From the NCBI RefSeq assembly GCF_014266025.1, contig NZ_JACMYC010000015.1:1-64000 (forward strand): a DNA stretch of 64,000 nt, in the 5' to 3' direction. Positions 34,735 to 45,271 of the stretch are shown in pieces. A program made the translations under genes and the position numbers. How positions within the stretch are numbered: the stretch's first letter is position 1; each line of letters starts with the position of its first letter. The notes below the pieces were generated by a model. That model searched no databases. It saw nothing but the letters and a program-made list of their open reading frames with translations, and was not told where the DNA came from. The DNA comes from Nocardioides deserti (GTDB lineage Bacteria; Actinomycetota; Actinomycetes; Propionibacteriales; Nocardioidaceae).

Positions 34735-35532
34735 TCAGCTCAGCTCGGCCCGCATCCGGTCGAGGATCCGGCCGATGAGCCGGGAGACCTGCACCTGGCT
34801 GACCCCGATGTCCTCGCCGATCTCCGCCTGGCTGCGGTCCTCGAAGAAGCGTAGGTAGACGATGCGCTGGTCGCGCTCGCCCAGGGAGCGGACGATCGGC
34901 GCCAGCGCGACTCGGGCGTCGCTCGCGGCGAGTGGGTCCTCCCCGGCCTCGTCCGGCAGCAGGTCGCCCAGGGCGCTGGTGCCCTCGTCGCCGACGGGCT
35001 GGTCCAAGGAGCTGGGCGTGAAGGAGCCCCAGGCGCGGCTGGCCTCGTCGTACTCCTCGCGGGTGGTGCCGAGAGCCGCGACCAGCTCGTCCTCGGTGGG
35101 CTCACGCCCCAGACTCTGGCCGAGCTCCTCGAGGGTGCGCCCGAGCCGGCCCTGGAGCTCCTGGATCCGGCGGGGCGGCCGGACCATCCACCCGTGGTCG
35201 CGGAAGTGCCGGGTGAGCTCGCCGCGGATGGTCGGGACGGCGAAGGTGAGCAGGTCGTGGCCGCGGTCGAGGTCGAAGCGGGCGACCGCCTTGACCAGCC
35301 CGACGTACGCCACCTGCACGAGGTCGTCGTCGGCGAGACCACGACCGCGGTAGCGGCGGGCAACGGCCTCGGCGACGCCCCGGTTGACGAGCACGAGCTC
35401 GCGGTGCAGATCCTCGCGGAGCGCGTCGCCGTCGGCGGCGCGGAGCCGCTCGAGCAGGTCCTCGGTGCGGGCGGCACGCTCGGCGCGGGGCAGTCGGGTG
35501 GCCGGCTGGGTGGCGGTGTGGGCAGACGTCAT
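34735..35532 (-). CDS. SigB/SigF-type RNA polymerase sigma factor
   Basis: The 265-residue group 3 sigma-70 factor has region 2 (DDDLVQVAYVGLVKAVARFD, DLLTFAVPTIRGELTRHFRD, WMVRPPRRIQELQGRL), region 3 (LGREPTEDELVAALGTTREE) and a region 4 helix-turn-helix (DRSQAEIGEDIGVSQVQVSR). ATG 35532 was chosen because MTSAH begins where homologues begin; a longer frame is possible. General stress and sporulation sigma factors of this class are held by anti-sigma kinases and freed by partner switching. No stand-alone anti-sigma gene is adjacent, but a fused phosphatase/kinase/STAS regulator is divergent from it. Confidence 0.93.
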   Translation of the reverse strand: MTSAHTATQPATRLPRAERAARTEDLLERLRAADGDALREDLHRELVLVNRGVAEAVARRYRGRGLADDDLVQVAYVGLVKAVARFDLDRGHDLLTFAVPTIRGELTRHFRDHGWMVRPPRRIQELQGRLGRTLEELGQSLGREPTEDELVAALGTTREEYDEASRAWGSFTPSSLDQPVGDEGTSALGDLLPDEAGEDPLAASDARVALAPIVRSLGERDQRIVYLRFFEDRSQAEIGEDIGVSQVQVSRLIGRILDRMRAELS

Positions 35533-35590
35533 GGGAACCGTCCCGAGTGGAGGGGTACGCCGCCGAGTGCTCAGCGGGTACGTCCTCCAC

Positions 35591-35617
35591 ATAACCCTGT
35601 CGGCGACGCTGTGAACC
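35591..35617 (-). promoter_or_regulatory. candidate SigF-type promoter for the sigma gene
   Basis: On the minus strand GGTTC and GGGTTAT are separated by 15 bases, close to the SigB/SigF pattern GGTTT-N15/16-GGGTAT. The site is about 60 bases before the sigma start, so self-activation is plausible. This is a pattern match only. Confidence 0.4.
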
Positions 35618-35766
35618 TCACCCTTGCGGGTGGTGGGGGTGCCGACCGGACGGGGACCGCGTGTGTCGGACGCGTTGCCGGGAACCGGCGGCACGGGTCA
35701 GGAAGACCTGTGAGGATTGGCCTCTGCTGCGGGTGACCGACGCAGGTAAGTGGGCACAGGAGGGCC

Positions 35767-37677
35767 ATGAACGAGCAGCACCAGCGAAGGGACGCCATGG
35801 ACGGGTCGTACGACGACACCGACCGGTCGGCTGCCTTCTCCCAGGCGCCGGGCCTCCTCGCGCTGTTCCGGGGTCCGGACCTGCGCCTGGCCGACGTCAA
35901 CGAGGCCGGCCGGGCGGTGCTCGGTGACCGCACCGTCGACTGCCTCGTTGCCGGCGACGACGGCGGACCCGGTGGTGAGCTGCTCGACCTGGTCCGCTCG
36001 GTCCACGAGACCGGAGATGCCCGCTCCGGCGAGCTCGCGCTCGACGACGCCGGGACGTTGACGCTGAGCCTCGCGCCCTGGCGGGACGACGCAGGCGACC
36101 TGCTGGGTGTCGTGGTCCAGGCGCTGGCCGGCCCGGCCCGGCGCTCCGCCGCGCCGGCCGCCCCCGCCGCCCCTGCCGCCCCCGCTGCCCCTGCTGCTGA
36201 GCCGGCCCGCGACCAGACGCTCGTCGCGCTCCAGGACGCACTCCTGCCGGGCGGCGTCCCCATCCCGCGCGGCATCCGCCTGGCCGCCCGCTACCTGCTC
36301 GCCGACGAGGGCGTGGTCGCCGGAGGCGACTGGTTCGACGCGGTCGCGCTCGAGGACGGCCGTCTGGTCCTGGCGGTCGGCGACGTCGTGGGGCACGGCG
36401 TCCGGGCGTCGGTCGCGATGGGCGAGCTGCGTGCGCTCTTCGAGGAGCGGGCGCGGCTCGACGGCGACATCGAGGCGGCCCTGGAGCTGCTCGACTCACG
36501 CGCCCGTCGGGTGCCGCCCGCGCGCGCTGCCACTGTCTGCGCCGCGGTGCTCGACCCGGAGACCGGCGACCTCGTCTACTGCACCGCCGGGCACCCACCG
36601 CCGATGGTGGTCGGCCCGGACGGGGAGACGACGTTCCTGCCGGCGTCCGGCGCGGGGCCGCTGGCCTCCGGCCTGCCGTTCGAACTGGCCGAGCACCGCC
36701 TCCAGGAGGGCGACGTGCTCGTCATGTACAGCGACGGCATCGTCGAGCGCCCCGGGCGCACCGTCGCTCAGTGCACCCTGGACCTGGCCGAGGTCGTGCG
36801 GGAGGCCGTGCTGGCCGGCCCGGACCTCGAGCGCATCGACGAGCGCGTGCCGGACCGCATCTGCCGCGAGTCCATCGAGCGGCTGGCGGGTGCTACGGGC
36901 GTCGCCGACGACGTCACCGTCCTGGCCGCCGAGCTCGTGCAGCCGATGCCGGACCTCGAGCTGACCTACCCGGCCATGCCGGACACCCCGCGCGTGGTCC
37001 GCGCGGAGCTGGCCGAGTGGCTCGACGAGCTCCAGGTCGGTCCGCTGGACGAGGTCGCCCTCCAGCACGCGGTCGGCGAGGTCGTCACCAACGCCTGCGA
37101 GCACGCCTACCCCGAGTCCACCCGCCGCGCCGACGCGGTCGTCCGGCTGACGGCCCACCTCGATGACGAGGGCGTCGTCGACGTCGTGGTCGCTGACAGC
37201 GGCACGTGGCGGACCCCCGGCCGGCCGAGCACGCGCGGCCGCGGACTTGCGATGGCGCGCGGGTTCACCGACGAGTTCGAGCTGCACCACGACGAGCACG
37301 GCACGACCGCGCGGCTCCGGCTGCGGCCGACCCGATCGGTCGGCATGCTCACCGCCTCCGGTGCGGCCGCGGCCGGTCGGGAGCCGCTGGTCATCGAGGA
37401 GCGTCCGGGCACCCTCGTGCTGACCGGGACCGTCGACCACCGCGCCACCGACGAGCTGCGCCGCCGCCTGGCCCACGCGTCGTACGGCGGGACCGCTGAC
37501 CTGGTCGTCGACATGACCGGCGTGACGCTGCTGGCCAGCGCCGGTGTGCAGGTGCTCTACGAGGCGATGGCGCCGGCGAACGGGGTCCCGCTCGGGGGTC
37601 TGTCCCTGGTGGCTCCGCTCGGCTCGCCGGCGCAGCACGTCCTCGAGATGGTGCGGCTGCCGTACACCACCACCTGA
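35767..37677 (+). CDS. PAS-like / PP2C phosphatase / anti-sigma kinase / STAS fusion protein
   Basis: The 636-residue protein combines several partner-switching modules. Residues about 1-120 are PAS-like (FSQAPGLLALFRGPDLRLAD). Residues about 127-143 are an Ala-Pro repeat. Residues about 165-395 form a SpoIIE/RsbU PP2C phosphatase (VAGGDWFDAVALEDGRLVLA, GDVVGHG, YSDGIVERPG, ADDVTVL). Residues about 400-530 form an HATPase_c_2 kinase (AVGEVVTNACEHAYPE N-box, VADSG, GRGLAMARGF). Residues about 545-636 form a STAS domain. In STAS the usual D-S-S-G reads A-S-A-G, so the phosphorylatable serine is kept while Asp is lost. ATG 35767 follows CAGGAGGG. It is divergent from the sigma factor, which is its likely target. 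Confidence 0.9.
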   Translation: MNEQHQRRDAMDGSYDDTDRSAAFSQAPGLLALFRGPDLRLADVNEAGRAVLGDRTVDCLVAGDDGGPGGELLDLVRSVHETGDARSGELALDDAGTLTLSLAPWRDDAGDLLGVVVQALAGPARRSAAPAAPAAPAAPAAPAAEPARDQTLVALQDALLPGGVPIPRGIRLAARYLLADEGVVAGGDWFDAVALEDGRLVLAVGDVVGHGVRASVAMGELRALFEERARLDGDIEAALELLDSRARRVPPARAATVCAAVLDPETGDLVYCTAGHPPPMVVGPDGETTFLPASGAGPLASGLPFELAEHRLQEGDVLVMYSDGIVERPGRTVAQCTLDLAEVVREAVLAGPDLERIDERVPDRICRESIERLAGATGVADDVTVLAAELVQPMPDLELTYPAMPDTPRVVRAELAEWLDELQVGPLDEVALQHAVGEVVTNACEHAYPESTRRADAVVRLTAHLDDEGVVDVVVADSGTWRTPGRPSTRGRGLAMARGFTDEFELHHDEHGTTARLRLRPTRSVGMLTASGAAAAGREPLVIEERPGTLVLTGTVDHRATDELRRRLAHASYGGTADLVVDMTGVTLLASAGVQVLYEAMAPANGVPLGGLSLVAPLGSPAQHVLEMVRLPYTTT

Positions 37678-37778
37678 GGCTCCGCTGGAAGGACCCACGC
37701 GGCAGTGCATGGGCTACGGTCGAGGGACATCGCGCGACTGCCCTGCGTCACGACCAGCGCTGGCCCCGGTACGTCCCG

Positions 37779-38144
37779 GTGGCGGTCGGGCGGGGGCTCA
37801 AGTCCCAGCTCGGGCTGCCTCTGCACGTCGGTGAGGACGGAGCGTTCGGCAGCCTCAACTTCTACTCGACCAGCTCCGAGGACATCTCGGAGGAGGCGAA
37901 GGCCTCGGCCGAGCTGTTCGCCGCCCATGCCGCGATCGCGCTCGGCCATGCGCAGGAGCGGGAGACCCTGAACCAGGCGCTGCGCTCGCGCAAGGTCATC
38001 GGGCAGGCGCTCGGCATCCTCATGGAGCGCTACCAGATCGACGAGGACCGTGCTTTCGACTACCTCGTCCGCGCGTCCTCGCACGGCCATCTCAAGCTGC
38101 GCGACATCGCCCAGCAGCTGGTCGACGAGCGCAACGGCGGCTGA
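37779..38144 (+). CDS. N-terminally truncated GAF-ANTAR regulator
   Basis: The product has 121 residues. The first about 55 are the C-terminal end of a GAF domain (LKSQLGLPLHVGEDGAFGSL, NFYSTSSEDISEEAKASAEL). The rest is a complete ANTAR RNA-binding domain (LNQALRSRKVIGQALGILME, RAFDYLVRASSHGHLKLRDI). Normal family members are about 230-250 residues. The frame stays open upstream and reads GAF-like (HDQRWPRYVP) without a start codon, back into the preceding gene, so the N-terminus has been lost. GTG 37779 has no clear ribosome site. It may be a remnant or still make a bare ANTAR protein. Confidence 0.65.
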   Translation: MAVGRGLKSQLGLPLHVGEDGAFGSLNFYSTSSEDISEEAKASAELFAAHAAIALGHAQERETLNQALRSRKVIGQALGILMERYQIDEDRAFDYLVRASSHGHLKLRDIAQQLVDERNGG

Positions 38145-38172
38145 TCGCCGGGCCGACCGGCCCTCGAGCACA

Positions 38173-38210
38173 GACGACCGCCCCCGCGCAGCAGCGCGGG
38201 GGCGGTCGTC
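38173..38210 (+). terminator. strong hairpin terminator
   Basis: A perfect 17-base-pair stem (GACGACCGCCCCCGCGC with GCGCGGGGGCGGTCGTC) has a four-base loop AGCA. It begins 29 bases after the ANTAR stop codon and lies before the end of the leftward gene at 38244, so it can serve both strands. Confidence 0.85.
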
Positions 38211-38243
38211 GTACGTCGTGGGGGCCGGCGAGCAGCCCGACGC

Positions 38244-38528
38244 TCAGTGCTGGTGCGGGGCCGCGCTGCGGTCGTCGTCGTCGTAGAAGTCCCGGCTGCC
38301 GGACTTCGCCAGACCGCGGCTGACCATGTAGCCGATGGTCAGCAGCGTCACGTAGAACCAGGCCTCCTGGGCGCCGAAGTCGGAGGCGTCCACGACGGCC
38401 GACGCGATCAGCACGCCGATCACCGCGGCGACATAGGCGATGAGCTCGGTCGTCTTGACCGACGCCTTCGTCTCGGTGCTGATGCGGCGGGGTGCGGTGC
38501 GGTGCTGGTCAGGGGTGTGCGTGGACAT
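38244..38528 (-). CDS. small membrane protein
   Basis: The protein has 94 residues. Two hydrophobic segments (LIAYVAAVIGVLIASAVV and FYVTLLTIGYMVSRGLA) lie between a basic, Thr-rich N-terminus and an acidic, His-ending tail (DFYDDDDRSAAPHQH). ATG 38528 follows a good AAGGAG site. No family name can be given. It resembles small stress-linked membrane proteins, but that is inference. The 199 bases upstream (38529-38727) hold no gene and no clear promoter. Confidence 0.75.
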   Translation of the reverse strand: MSTHTPDQHRTAPRRISTETKASVKTTELIAYVAAVIGVLIASAVVDASDFGAQEAWFYVTLLTIGYMVSRGLAKSGSRDFYDDDDRSAAPHQH

Positions 38529-38689
38529 GCAGATGCTCCTTCTGGTTGCGTCCGGCCCTCGAGGTCGACGTGCCGGACGGCGTGCGGGGAAAACGCCCGT
38601 CGACGAGCGCGACCGTCAGGTGCCCGGGCGCATGGCGTGCTTCCTCCCCCGAAAGGGTGAACATCCGTGCACTGGCCTGAGCAGGGTCT

Positions 38690-38733
38690 GGTCAGGGGCC
38701 CGGTCAGGGGCCCGGTCAGGGGCCCGGTCAGGG
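38690..38733. repeat. 12-base tandem repeat GGTCAGGGGCCC
   Basis: There are three perfect copies (38690-38701, 38702-38713, 38714-38725) and one partial copy. The last runs into the stop codon of the leftward flavodoxin-like gene. On the minus strand each unit contains TGA in the same frame, so several stop codons follow in series. Confidence 0.9.
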
Positions 38734-39213
38734 CGCGAGCAGCGCCGCGACCGTGGCGCCGAGCTCGTACGCCGCCGCCTGCTCCGGCTCGCCGACGTCG
38801 CCCATCACCTCGAGCACGTCCGCGGCTTGACGCCAGGGGAGCGCGCCGACGATGGAGAGCACTGAGCGGACCGCGCCGGTCGTGTCGTACCGGCCGTGCA
38901 CCCACAGCCCGAACGGTCGCTTGTCGCCGCCCGTCGCGCCGGCGGACCCGTCGGCGGCCAGCGCCCCGCCGGCCTGGAGGAAGATCGTGTCGAAGAAGTG
39001 CTTCAACGCGCCGCTCATGTAGCCGAAGTTCGCGGGCGTGCCGAGCACGTAGCCGTCCGCGGCCAGCACGTCCTCGGCCGTCGCCTCGAGCGCGGCGCGG
39101 ACGACGACGTCCACGCCCTCGATCGCGTCGTCGGAGGCGCCGGCGACAACCGCGTCGGCGAGCGAGCGGACGGTCGTGGTGGGGACGTGGTGGACGACGA
39201 GCAGGCGGGCCAT
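38728..39213 (-). CDS. flavodoxin-family FMN reductase
   Basis: The protein has 161 residues. The N-terminal strand and phosphate loop (MARLLVVHHVPTTTVRSLAD) are followed by the family motif YVLGTPANFGYMSGALKHFFDT, which binds FMN, and FGLWVHGRYDTTGAVRSVL. It belongs to the NADPH-dependent FMN reductase or flavodoxin-like group; its partner is unknown. The start is ATG 39213. It is divergent from the leuA leader, with about 60 bases between them. Confidence 0.88.
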   Translation of the reverse strand: MARLLVVHHVPTTTVRSLADAVVAGASDDAIEGVDVVVRAALEATAEDVLAADGYVLGTPANFGYMSGALKHFFDTIFLQAGGALAADGSAGATGGDKRPFGLWVHGRYDTTGAVRSVLSIVGALPWRQAADVLEVMGDVGEPEQAAAYELGATVAALLAP

Positions 39214-39226
39214 GTCCTGAGCCTAG

Positions 39227-41158
<1,932 letters not shown>

Positions 41159-41195
41159 GCCCCCGCGCCTCCGGCCCGTCGTCGCGCCGTCCGTC

Positions 41196-41219
41196 GGTCC
41201 GGTCCGGTCCGGTCCGGTC
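41196..41219. repeat. GGTCC short tandem repeat
   Basis: The pentamer GGTCC is repeated 4.8 times in the gap between leuA and the hydrolase gene. Such runs can vary in copy number by slippage. It is outside coding sequence, 33 bases before the hydrolase ATG. Confidence 0.85.
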
Positions 41220-41252
41220 GCGGCCCGGCCGCCCTGGACTACTGTGCCTCGC

Positions 41253-42122
41253 ATGCTGGTTTCCGAGCGGATCGGGCAGTTCTTCGTCGAGGGCGACACC
41301 GGGCGCGACCGGCTGGAGTACACCGAGTACGGCGCCGGGGACTCCTGGGTGGTGCTCGTCCACGGACAGCTCATGCCGCGCCGGATGCACGCGCCGCTGG
41401 CCCGCCGGCTGGCCGCCGAGGGGCTCCACGTCGTCACCATCGACCTGCTCGGGCACGGCCGCTCCGACCGCCCGGCCGACCCGCTCGTCTACTCCGTCAC
41501 CGCGTTCGCCGAGCAGGTGGTCGCGCTGCTCGACCACCTCGGCGCCGCCCAGGCCGTCGTCGGCGGCACGTCGATCGGCGCCAACATCGCCCTCGAGACC
41601 GCGGTCCTCGCGCCCGAGCGGGTGCGGGGACTGATCTGCGAGATGCCGGTCCTCGACAACGCGGTCGAGGCGGGCATCCTCACCTTCGCCCCGCTGCTGA
41701 TGGCCGCACGGTTCCTGCCCGTCACCGTCACCGCCGTCCGGCGGCTGACCCGGCCGGTGCCGCGGGGGATCGTGCCGTTCTGGGCCGGGATCGTCCTCGA
41801 CACCCTCGACCAGCGCGCGGACTCGCTCGCCGCGGTCGTGCACGGCCTGTTCTTCGGACGGATGGCGCCGCCGTCGAAGGACCGCCGGCGGATCCAGGTG
41901 CCGGCGCTGGTCGTCGGCCACCCCGCGGACCCGGTGCACCCGGCCGCCGACGCGGCGATGCTGGCGGGGGAGCTGCCTCAGGCGACCTTCGTCAAGGCCC
42001 GGTCGATCCTCGAGTGGCGGGTCGCCCCCGAGCGGCTCGACCGCGCGGCGGTCGGCTTCGCGCTCGGCTGCTGGCGCTCGACGGGGCGCACGACGGGGCG
42101 GCGGCGTCGTACCGGTTCCTGA
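41253..42122 (+). CDS. alpha/beta-fold hydrolase
   Basis: The protein has 289 residues. The oxyanion motif [14 protein letters not shown] is followed by [20 protein letters not shown], then nucleophile elbow [20 protein letters not shown] with Ser in G-x-S-x-G, and the likely acid residue in [15 protein letters not shown]. The C-terminal position where the catalytic histidine normally sits reads SILEWRV and has no histidine. It may use another residue or be inactive. ATG 41253 is used. It is between leuA and recO on the same strand, 18 bases before recO; substrate unknown. Confidence 0.88.
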   Translation: MLVSERIGQFFVEGDTGRDRLEYTEYGAGDSWVVLVHGQLMPRRMHAPLARRLAAEGLHVVTIDLLGHGRSDRPADPLVYSVTAFAEQVVALLDHLGAAQAVVGGTSIGANIALETAVLAPERVRGLICEMPVLDNAVEAGILTFAPLLMAARFLPVTVTAVRRLTRPVPRGIVPFWAGIVLDTLDQRADSLAAVVHGLFFGRMAPPSKDRRRIQVPALVVGHPADPVHPAADAAMLAGELPQATFVKARSILEWRVAPERLDRAAVGFALGCWRSTGRTTGRRRRTGS

Positions 42123-42140
42123 GTCGCGCACAATGGAGAG

Positions 42141-42869
42141 GTGCCTCTCTACCGCGACGAGGCGATCGTGCTGCGCACCCACAAGCTGGGGGAGGCCGAC
42201 CGCATCATCACCCTGCTGACCCGACACCACGGGCGGGTCCGCGCGGTGGCCAAGGGCGTACGCCGCACGACCTCGCGCTTCGGGTCGCGGCTCGAGCCGT
42301 TCACGCACGTCGACCTGCAGCTCGCCGAGGGGCGCAACCTCGACACGATCACCCAGGCCGAGACGCTGACGCCGTTCCACTCCGGCATCGGGCTCGACTA
42401 CGACCGCTACACCGCCGGCACCGTGATGCTCGAGACCGCCGAGCGGCTGGCCGCCGAGGAGCGCGAGCCCTCGCTCCAGCAGTTCCTGCTGCTCGTCGGC
42501 GGGCTGCGGGCGATGTCGACCGGCCAGCGGCGACCCGGCCAGGTGCTCGACTCCTACCTGCTCCGGTCGCTGTCGGTGGCCGGCTACGCGCCGTCGTTCG
42601 AGCACTGCGCGCGCTGCGGTCTGGAAGGCCCGCACCGCTGGTTCAACCCGTCGATGGGCGGGGTGCTGTGCTCGACCTGCCGGGTGCCGGGGTCGGCGTC
42701 GCCGGCGGCCGAGACGCTCTCGCTGCTCGGCGCGCTCCTCGCGGGCGACTGGGAGACCGTCGAGGCGGCCGAGCCCCGGCAGCTGAAGGAGGCGAGCGGC
42801 CTGGTCGCGGCGTACCTCCACTGGCACCTCGAGCGCGCCCTGCGCTCGATGGAGCACGTCGAGCGGTGA
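42141..42869 (+). CDS. recO: DNA repair protein RecO
   Basis: The protein has 242 residues. The N-terminal OB fold ([40 protein letters not shown]) is followed by a helical domain and a zinc finger with CARCG and CSTCR cysteine pairs. RecO works with RecR to load RecA onto SSB-covered DNA. The start is GTG 42141. uppS follows 35 bases downstream. Length is normal. Confidence 0.96.
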   Translation: MPLYRDEAIVLRTHKLGEADRIITLLTRHHGRVRAVAKGVRRTTSRFGSRLEPFTHVDLQLAEGRNLDTITQAETLTPFHSGIGLDYDRYTAGTVMLETAERLAAEEREPSLQQFLLLVGGLRAMSTGQRRPGQVLDSYLLRSLSVAGYAPSFEHCARCGLEGPHRWFNPSMGGVLCSTCRVPGSASPAAETLSLLGALLAGDWETVEAAEPRQLKEASGLVAAYLHWHLERALRSMEHVER

Positions 42870-42904
42870 CCTGTCCCCCCGGCGCGCCCTCTAGGCTCGC
42901 CGCC

Positions 42905-43672
42905 GTGAAGCGCGCCGTCCGCCAGCCCACGCCGCACCCCTCGGGTGCCCGGCCCCCGGAGCTCCCGAAGGAGCTCGTCCCGCGCCACGTCGCCGTCGTC
43001 ATGGACGGCAACGGCCGGTGGGCCAAGGAGCGCGGCCTGCCGCGGACGAAGGGGCACGAGGAGGGCGAGTCCTCGCTGTTCGACGTCGTCGAGGGCGCGA
43101 TCGAGATCGGAGTCAAGGCGGTCTCGGCCTACGCCTTCTCCACCGAGAACTGGTCGCGCAGCCCCGACGAGGTCCGTTTCCTCATGGGCTTCAACCGCGA
43201 CGTCATCCGCCGGCGCCGCGACGAGATGCACGAGCTCGGCGTCCGCGTGCGCTGGGCCGGGCGGGCGCCGCGGCTGTGGAAGTCGGTCATCAAGGAGCTC
43301 CAGGTCGCCGAGGAGCTCACCCGCGACAACGACGTGCTGACGCTGACCATGTGCGTCAACTACGGCGGCCGCGCCGAGCTCGCCGACACCGCCCGCCGGA
43401 TCGCCGAGGAGGTCGCCGCCGGCCGGCTCGACCCCCGCAAGGTCGACGAGCGCACCTTCGCGAAGCACCTCTACGTCCCCGAGCAGTCCGACGCCGACCT
43501 GGTGTGGCGGACCTCGGGGGAGCAGCGGCTCTCGAACTTCATGCTCTGGCAGGCCGCGTACGCCGAGCTCGTCTACTCCGACGTGCTGTGGCCCGACGTC
43601 GACCGGCGGCACCTGTGGGCCGCGATCGAGGAGTACGCCCGGCGCGACCGGCGGTACGGCGGAGCGCGCTGA
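42905..43672 (+). CDS. uppS: isoprenyl (di-trans,poly-cis-undecaprenyl) diphosphate synthase
   Basis: The 255-residue cis-prenyltransferase has the catalytic Asp motif [19 protein letters not shown], the [13 protein letters not shown] block, [19 protein letters not shown], and the C-terminal [20 protein letters not shown] with [15 protein letters not shown]. It elongates isoprenoid diphosphate to the lipid carrier for cell-wall and exopolysaccharide synthesis. The GTG at 42905 was chosen because MKRAV fits family starts. It is followed directly, in the same frame, by remains of a histidine kinase. Confidence 0.96.
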   Translation: MKRAVRQPTPHPSGARPPELPKELVPRHVAVVMDGNGRWAKERGLPRTKGHEEGESSLFDVVEGAIEIGVKAVSAYAFSTENWSRSPDEVRFLMGFNRDVIRRRRDEMHELGVRVRWAGRAPRLWKSVIKELQVAEELTRDNDVLTLTMCVNYGGRAELADTARRIAEEVAAGRLDPRKVDERTFAKHLYVPEQSDADLVWRTSGEQRLSNFMLWQAAYAELVYSDVLWPDVDRRHLWAAIEEYARRDRRYGGAR

Positions 43673-45036
43673 CGCGCCGCACCTGACGATTCGCCTGACC
43701 CCGACGGGGGCTCCGGCCTCCTCGTCGTCCTCCCCGCCCTGTGGCTCGGACGACTGCTGGGCCGGCGCGGGGCCGCCGTCGCCGGGGTGGCCACGGTCGC
43801 GCTGGTCACCGTCCCGGGACTCGTCTACACCGGCGCCGACGGCATCTTCCTCTCCCGCTCGGTGATCATCCCGGTCGTCGCCACCATCGCCGCGCTCGCC
43901 ATCGCCGGCGGCATGGAGCAGGTCGGGCGAGCCATGGAGACCGTCGAGCACCAGCGGCGGGTCTCCGAGGCCACGCTCGACACGGTCGACGTCGGGCTGG
44001 TGCTGCTCGGCCGGGACGGGGAGTACGTCGCGATCAACCGCCGGCACGAGGACTTCATGGCCCTCGCCTACCCGGACGGCCACGCGGGGCGGCCCGTCAG
44101 GTGGGGCACGTCCTGGACGCGGACCGGTCGACCCTCCTGCCGCGCGAGTCGATGCCGACGTACCGCGCGGCGCAGGGGGAGGAGTTCGACGACTGCCGCA
44201 TCTGGGCCGGCGACGACCCGCTGACCCAGCGCGCGTTGTCGGTCTCGGCGCGGTCGGTGCGGGACGAGGCCGGGCGCTTCGCCGGCGCGGCGCTCGCCTA
44301 CAAGGACGTCACCGACTTCATGCGCGCGATGGAGGTCAAGGACGAGTTCGTCGCCTCGGTCTCCCACGAGCTGCGCACCCCGCTGACCTCGATCGTCGGC
44401 TACGTGCAGATGCTGCTCGAGGACGACGGGCTCGCACCGCAGGCCACGCGGCAGCTCGAGGTCGTCGACCGCAACGCCCAGCGGCTGCTCCGGCTCATCA
44501 GCGACCTGCTCGACACCGCCCAGATCGACGCCGGCCCGGTCGGGATGGCGCGTACGCCGTGCGACCTGGCCGGCCTGCTCCGCGACTGCGTCGACGCCGC
44601 CCGCCCGGCGTACCGCGCCGCGGGCATCCGCCTCGACCTCGCCGCCCCGCCCGCGCTGTCGATGCTGCTGGACCGGCAGCGCATCGAGCAGGTCGTCGAC
44701 AACCTGCTCACCAACGCGATGAAGTACAGCCCCAGCGGCACCGAGGTCTGTGTCTCCCTGGCCGTCGAGGACGGCCGGGCCGAGCTCACCGTCGCCGACC
44801 AGGGCATCGGCATCTCCGCCGCCGACCGCGACCGGCTCTTCACCCGCTTCTTCCGCTCCCGCGACGCCGAGGACCGCTCGATCCAGGGCGTGGGCCTCGA
44901 TCTCAGCATCACCCGCGGCATCGTCGAGGCCCACGGCGGCCGGATCGAGGTCGACAGCGAGCTCGGCATCGGCAGCACCTTCCGCGTGCGCCTCCCTCTC
45001 GGCTCCACCGCCCGCGCCCCCGCCCCCGCTGGTTGA
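43673..45036 (+). pseudogene. PAS/histidine kinase pseudogene (5'-truncated and frameshifted)
   Basis: The remains read in two frames. Frame A, from the uppS stop to about 44095, codes a membrane region (LLVVLPALWLGRLLGRRGAA, SVIIPVVATIAALAIAGGM) and the start of a PAS domain (DTVDVGLVLLGRDGEYVAIN). Frame B, from about 44095 to 45036, continues the PAS (RALSVSARSVRDEAGRFAGA) and a complete kinase: H-box ASVSHELRTPLTSIVGY, N-box VVDNLLTNAMKYSPSG, G1 VADQGIGIS and G2 GVGLDLSITRGIVEAHGG. The shift of one missing base lies in the G-rich stretch around 44086-44105. The real N-terminus is absent because uppS ends just before it, and no start codon precedes GTG 43787 in frame A. The stop codon lies inside a REP-like sequence. 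Confidence 0.8.
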
Positions 45037-45069
45037 GGAGGGCCGTCAGGCCGACCGTTGACGAGACCC
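45026..45069. repeat. REP-like sequence, left copy
   Basis: The element starts with CCGCTGGTTGAGGAG and ends with CGTTGACGAGACCC. It resembles interspersed sequences of the form GGTTGAGGAG...CGAGACC that I recall from Nocardioides-type genomes. It overlaps the stop codon of the histidine kinase remnant. Its reverse complement matches the ends of the copy at 46581-46644, so the two flank the DUF222-HNH gene in opposite orientation. Confidence 0.55.
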
Positions 45070-45271
45070 CTGCCAGCCGACCTTCGGCCTGCAGGCCGTG
45101 GGTGGTTGCGGGTGAGGAGCAGCAAGGACGAGGTACGCCGTGGGTCGCGGCCGCTTCCCGGCTCACGGCCGGCGAACTCAACGCGAAGGTTGTTGAAGTT
45201 TCTGTCCGAATAGTGGTCTGACCTCGTGAAACAGTGCCGTCACTGTCGGTGGTCGCTGCTTGAGTAGACCC

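Noticed and set aside
38690-38733. Short tandem repeats as a possible CRISPR array
   Set aside because: The units are only 12 bases with no spacers and no cas genes nearby.
41196-41219. GGTCC repeat as a promoter element
   Set aside because: It is a simple repeat with no -10 or -35 pattern around it.
43741-44095. Reading the kinase remnant in a single frame from GTG 43741
   Set aside because: That frame is arginine-rich without membrane or PAS character until about 44095, while the other frame carries both, so a frameshift explains it better.
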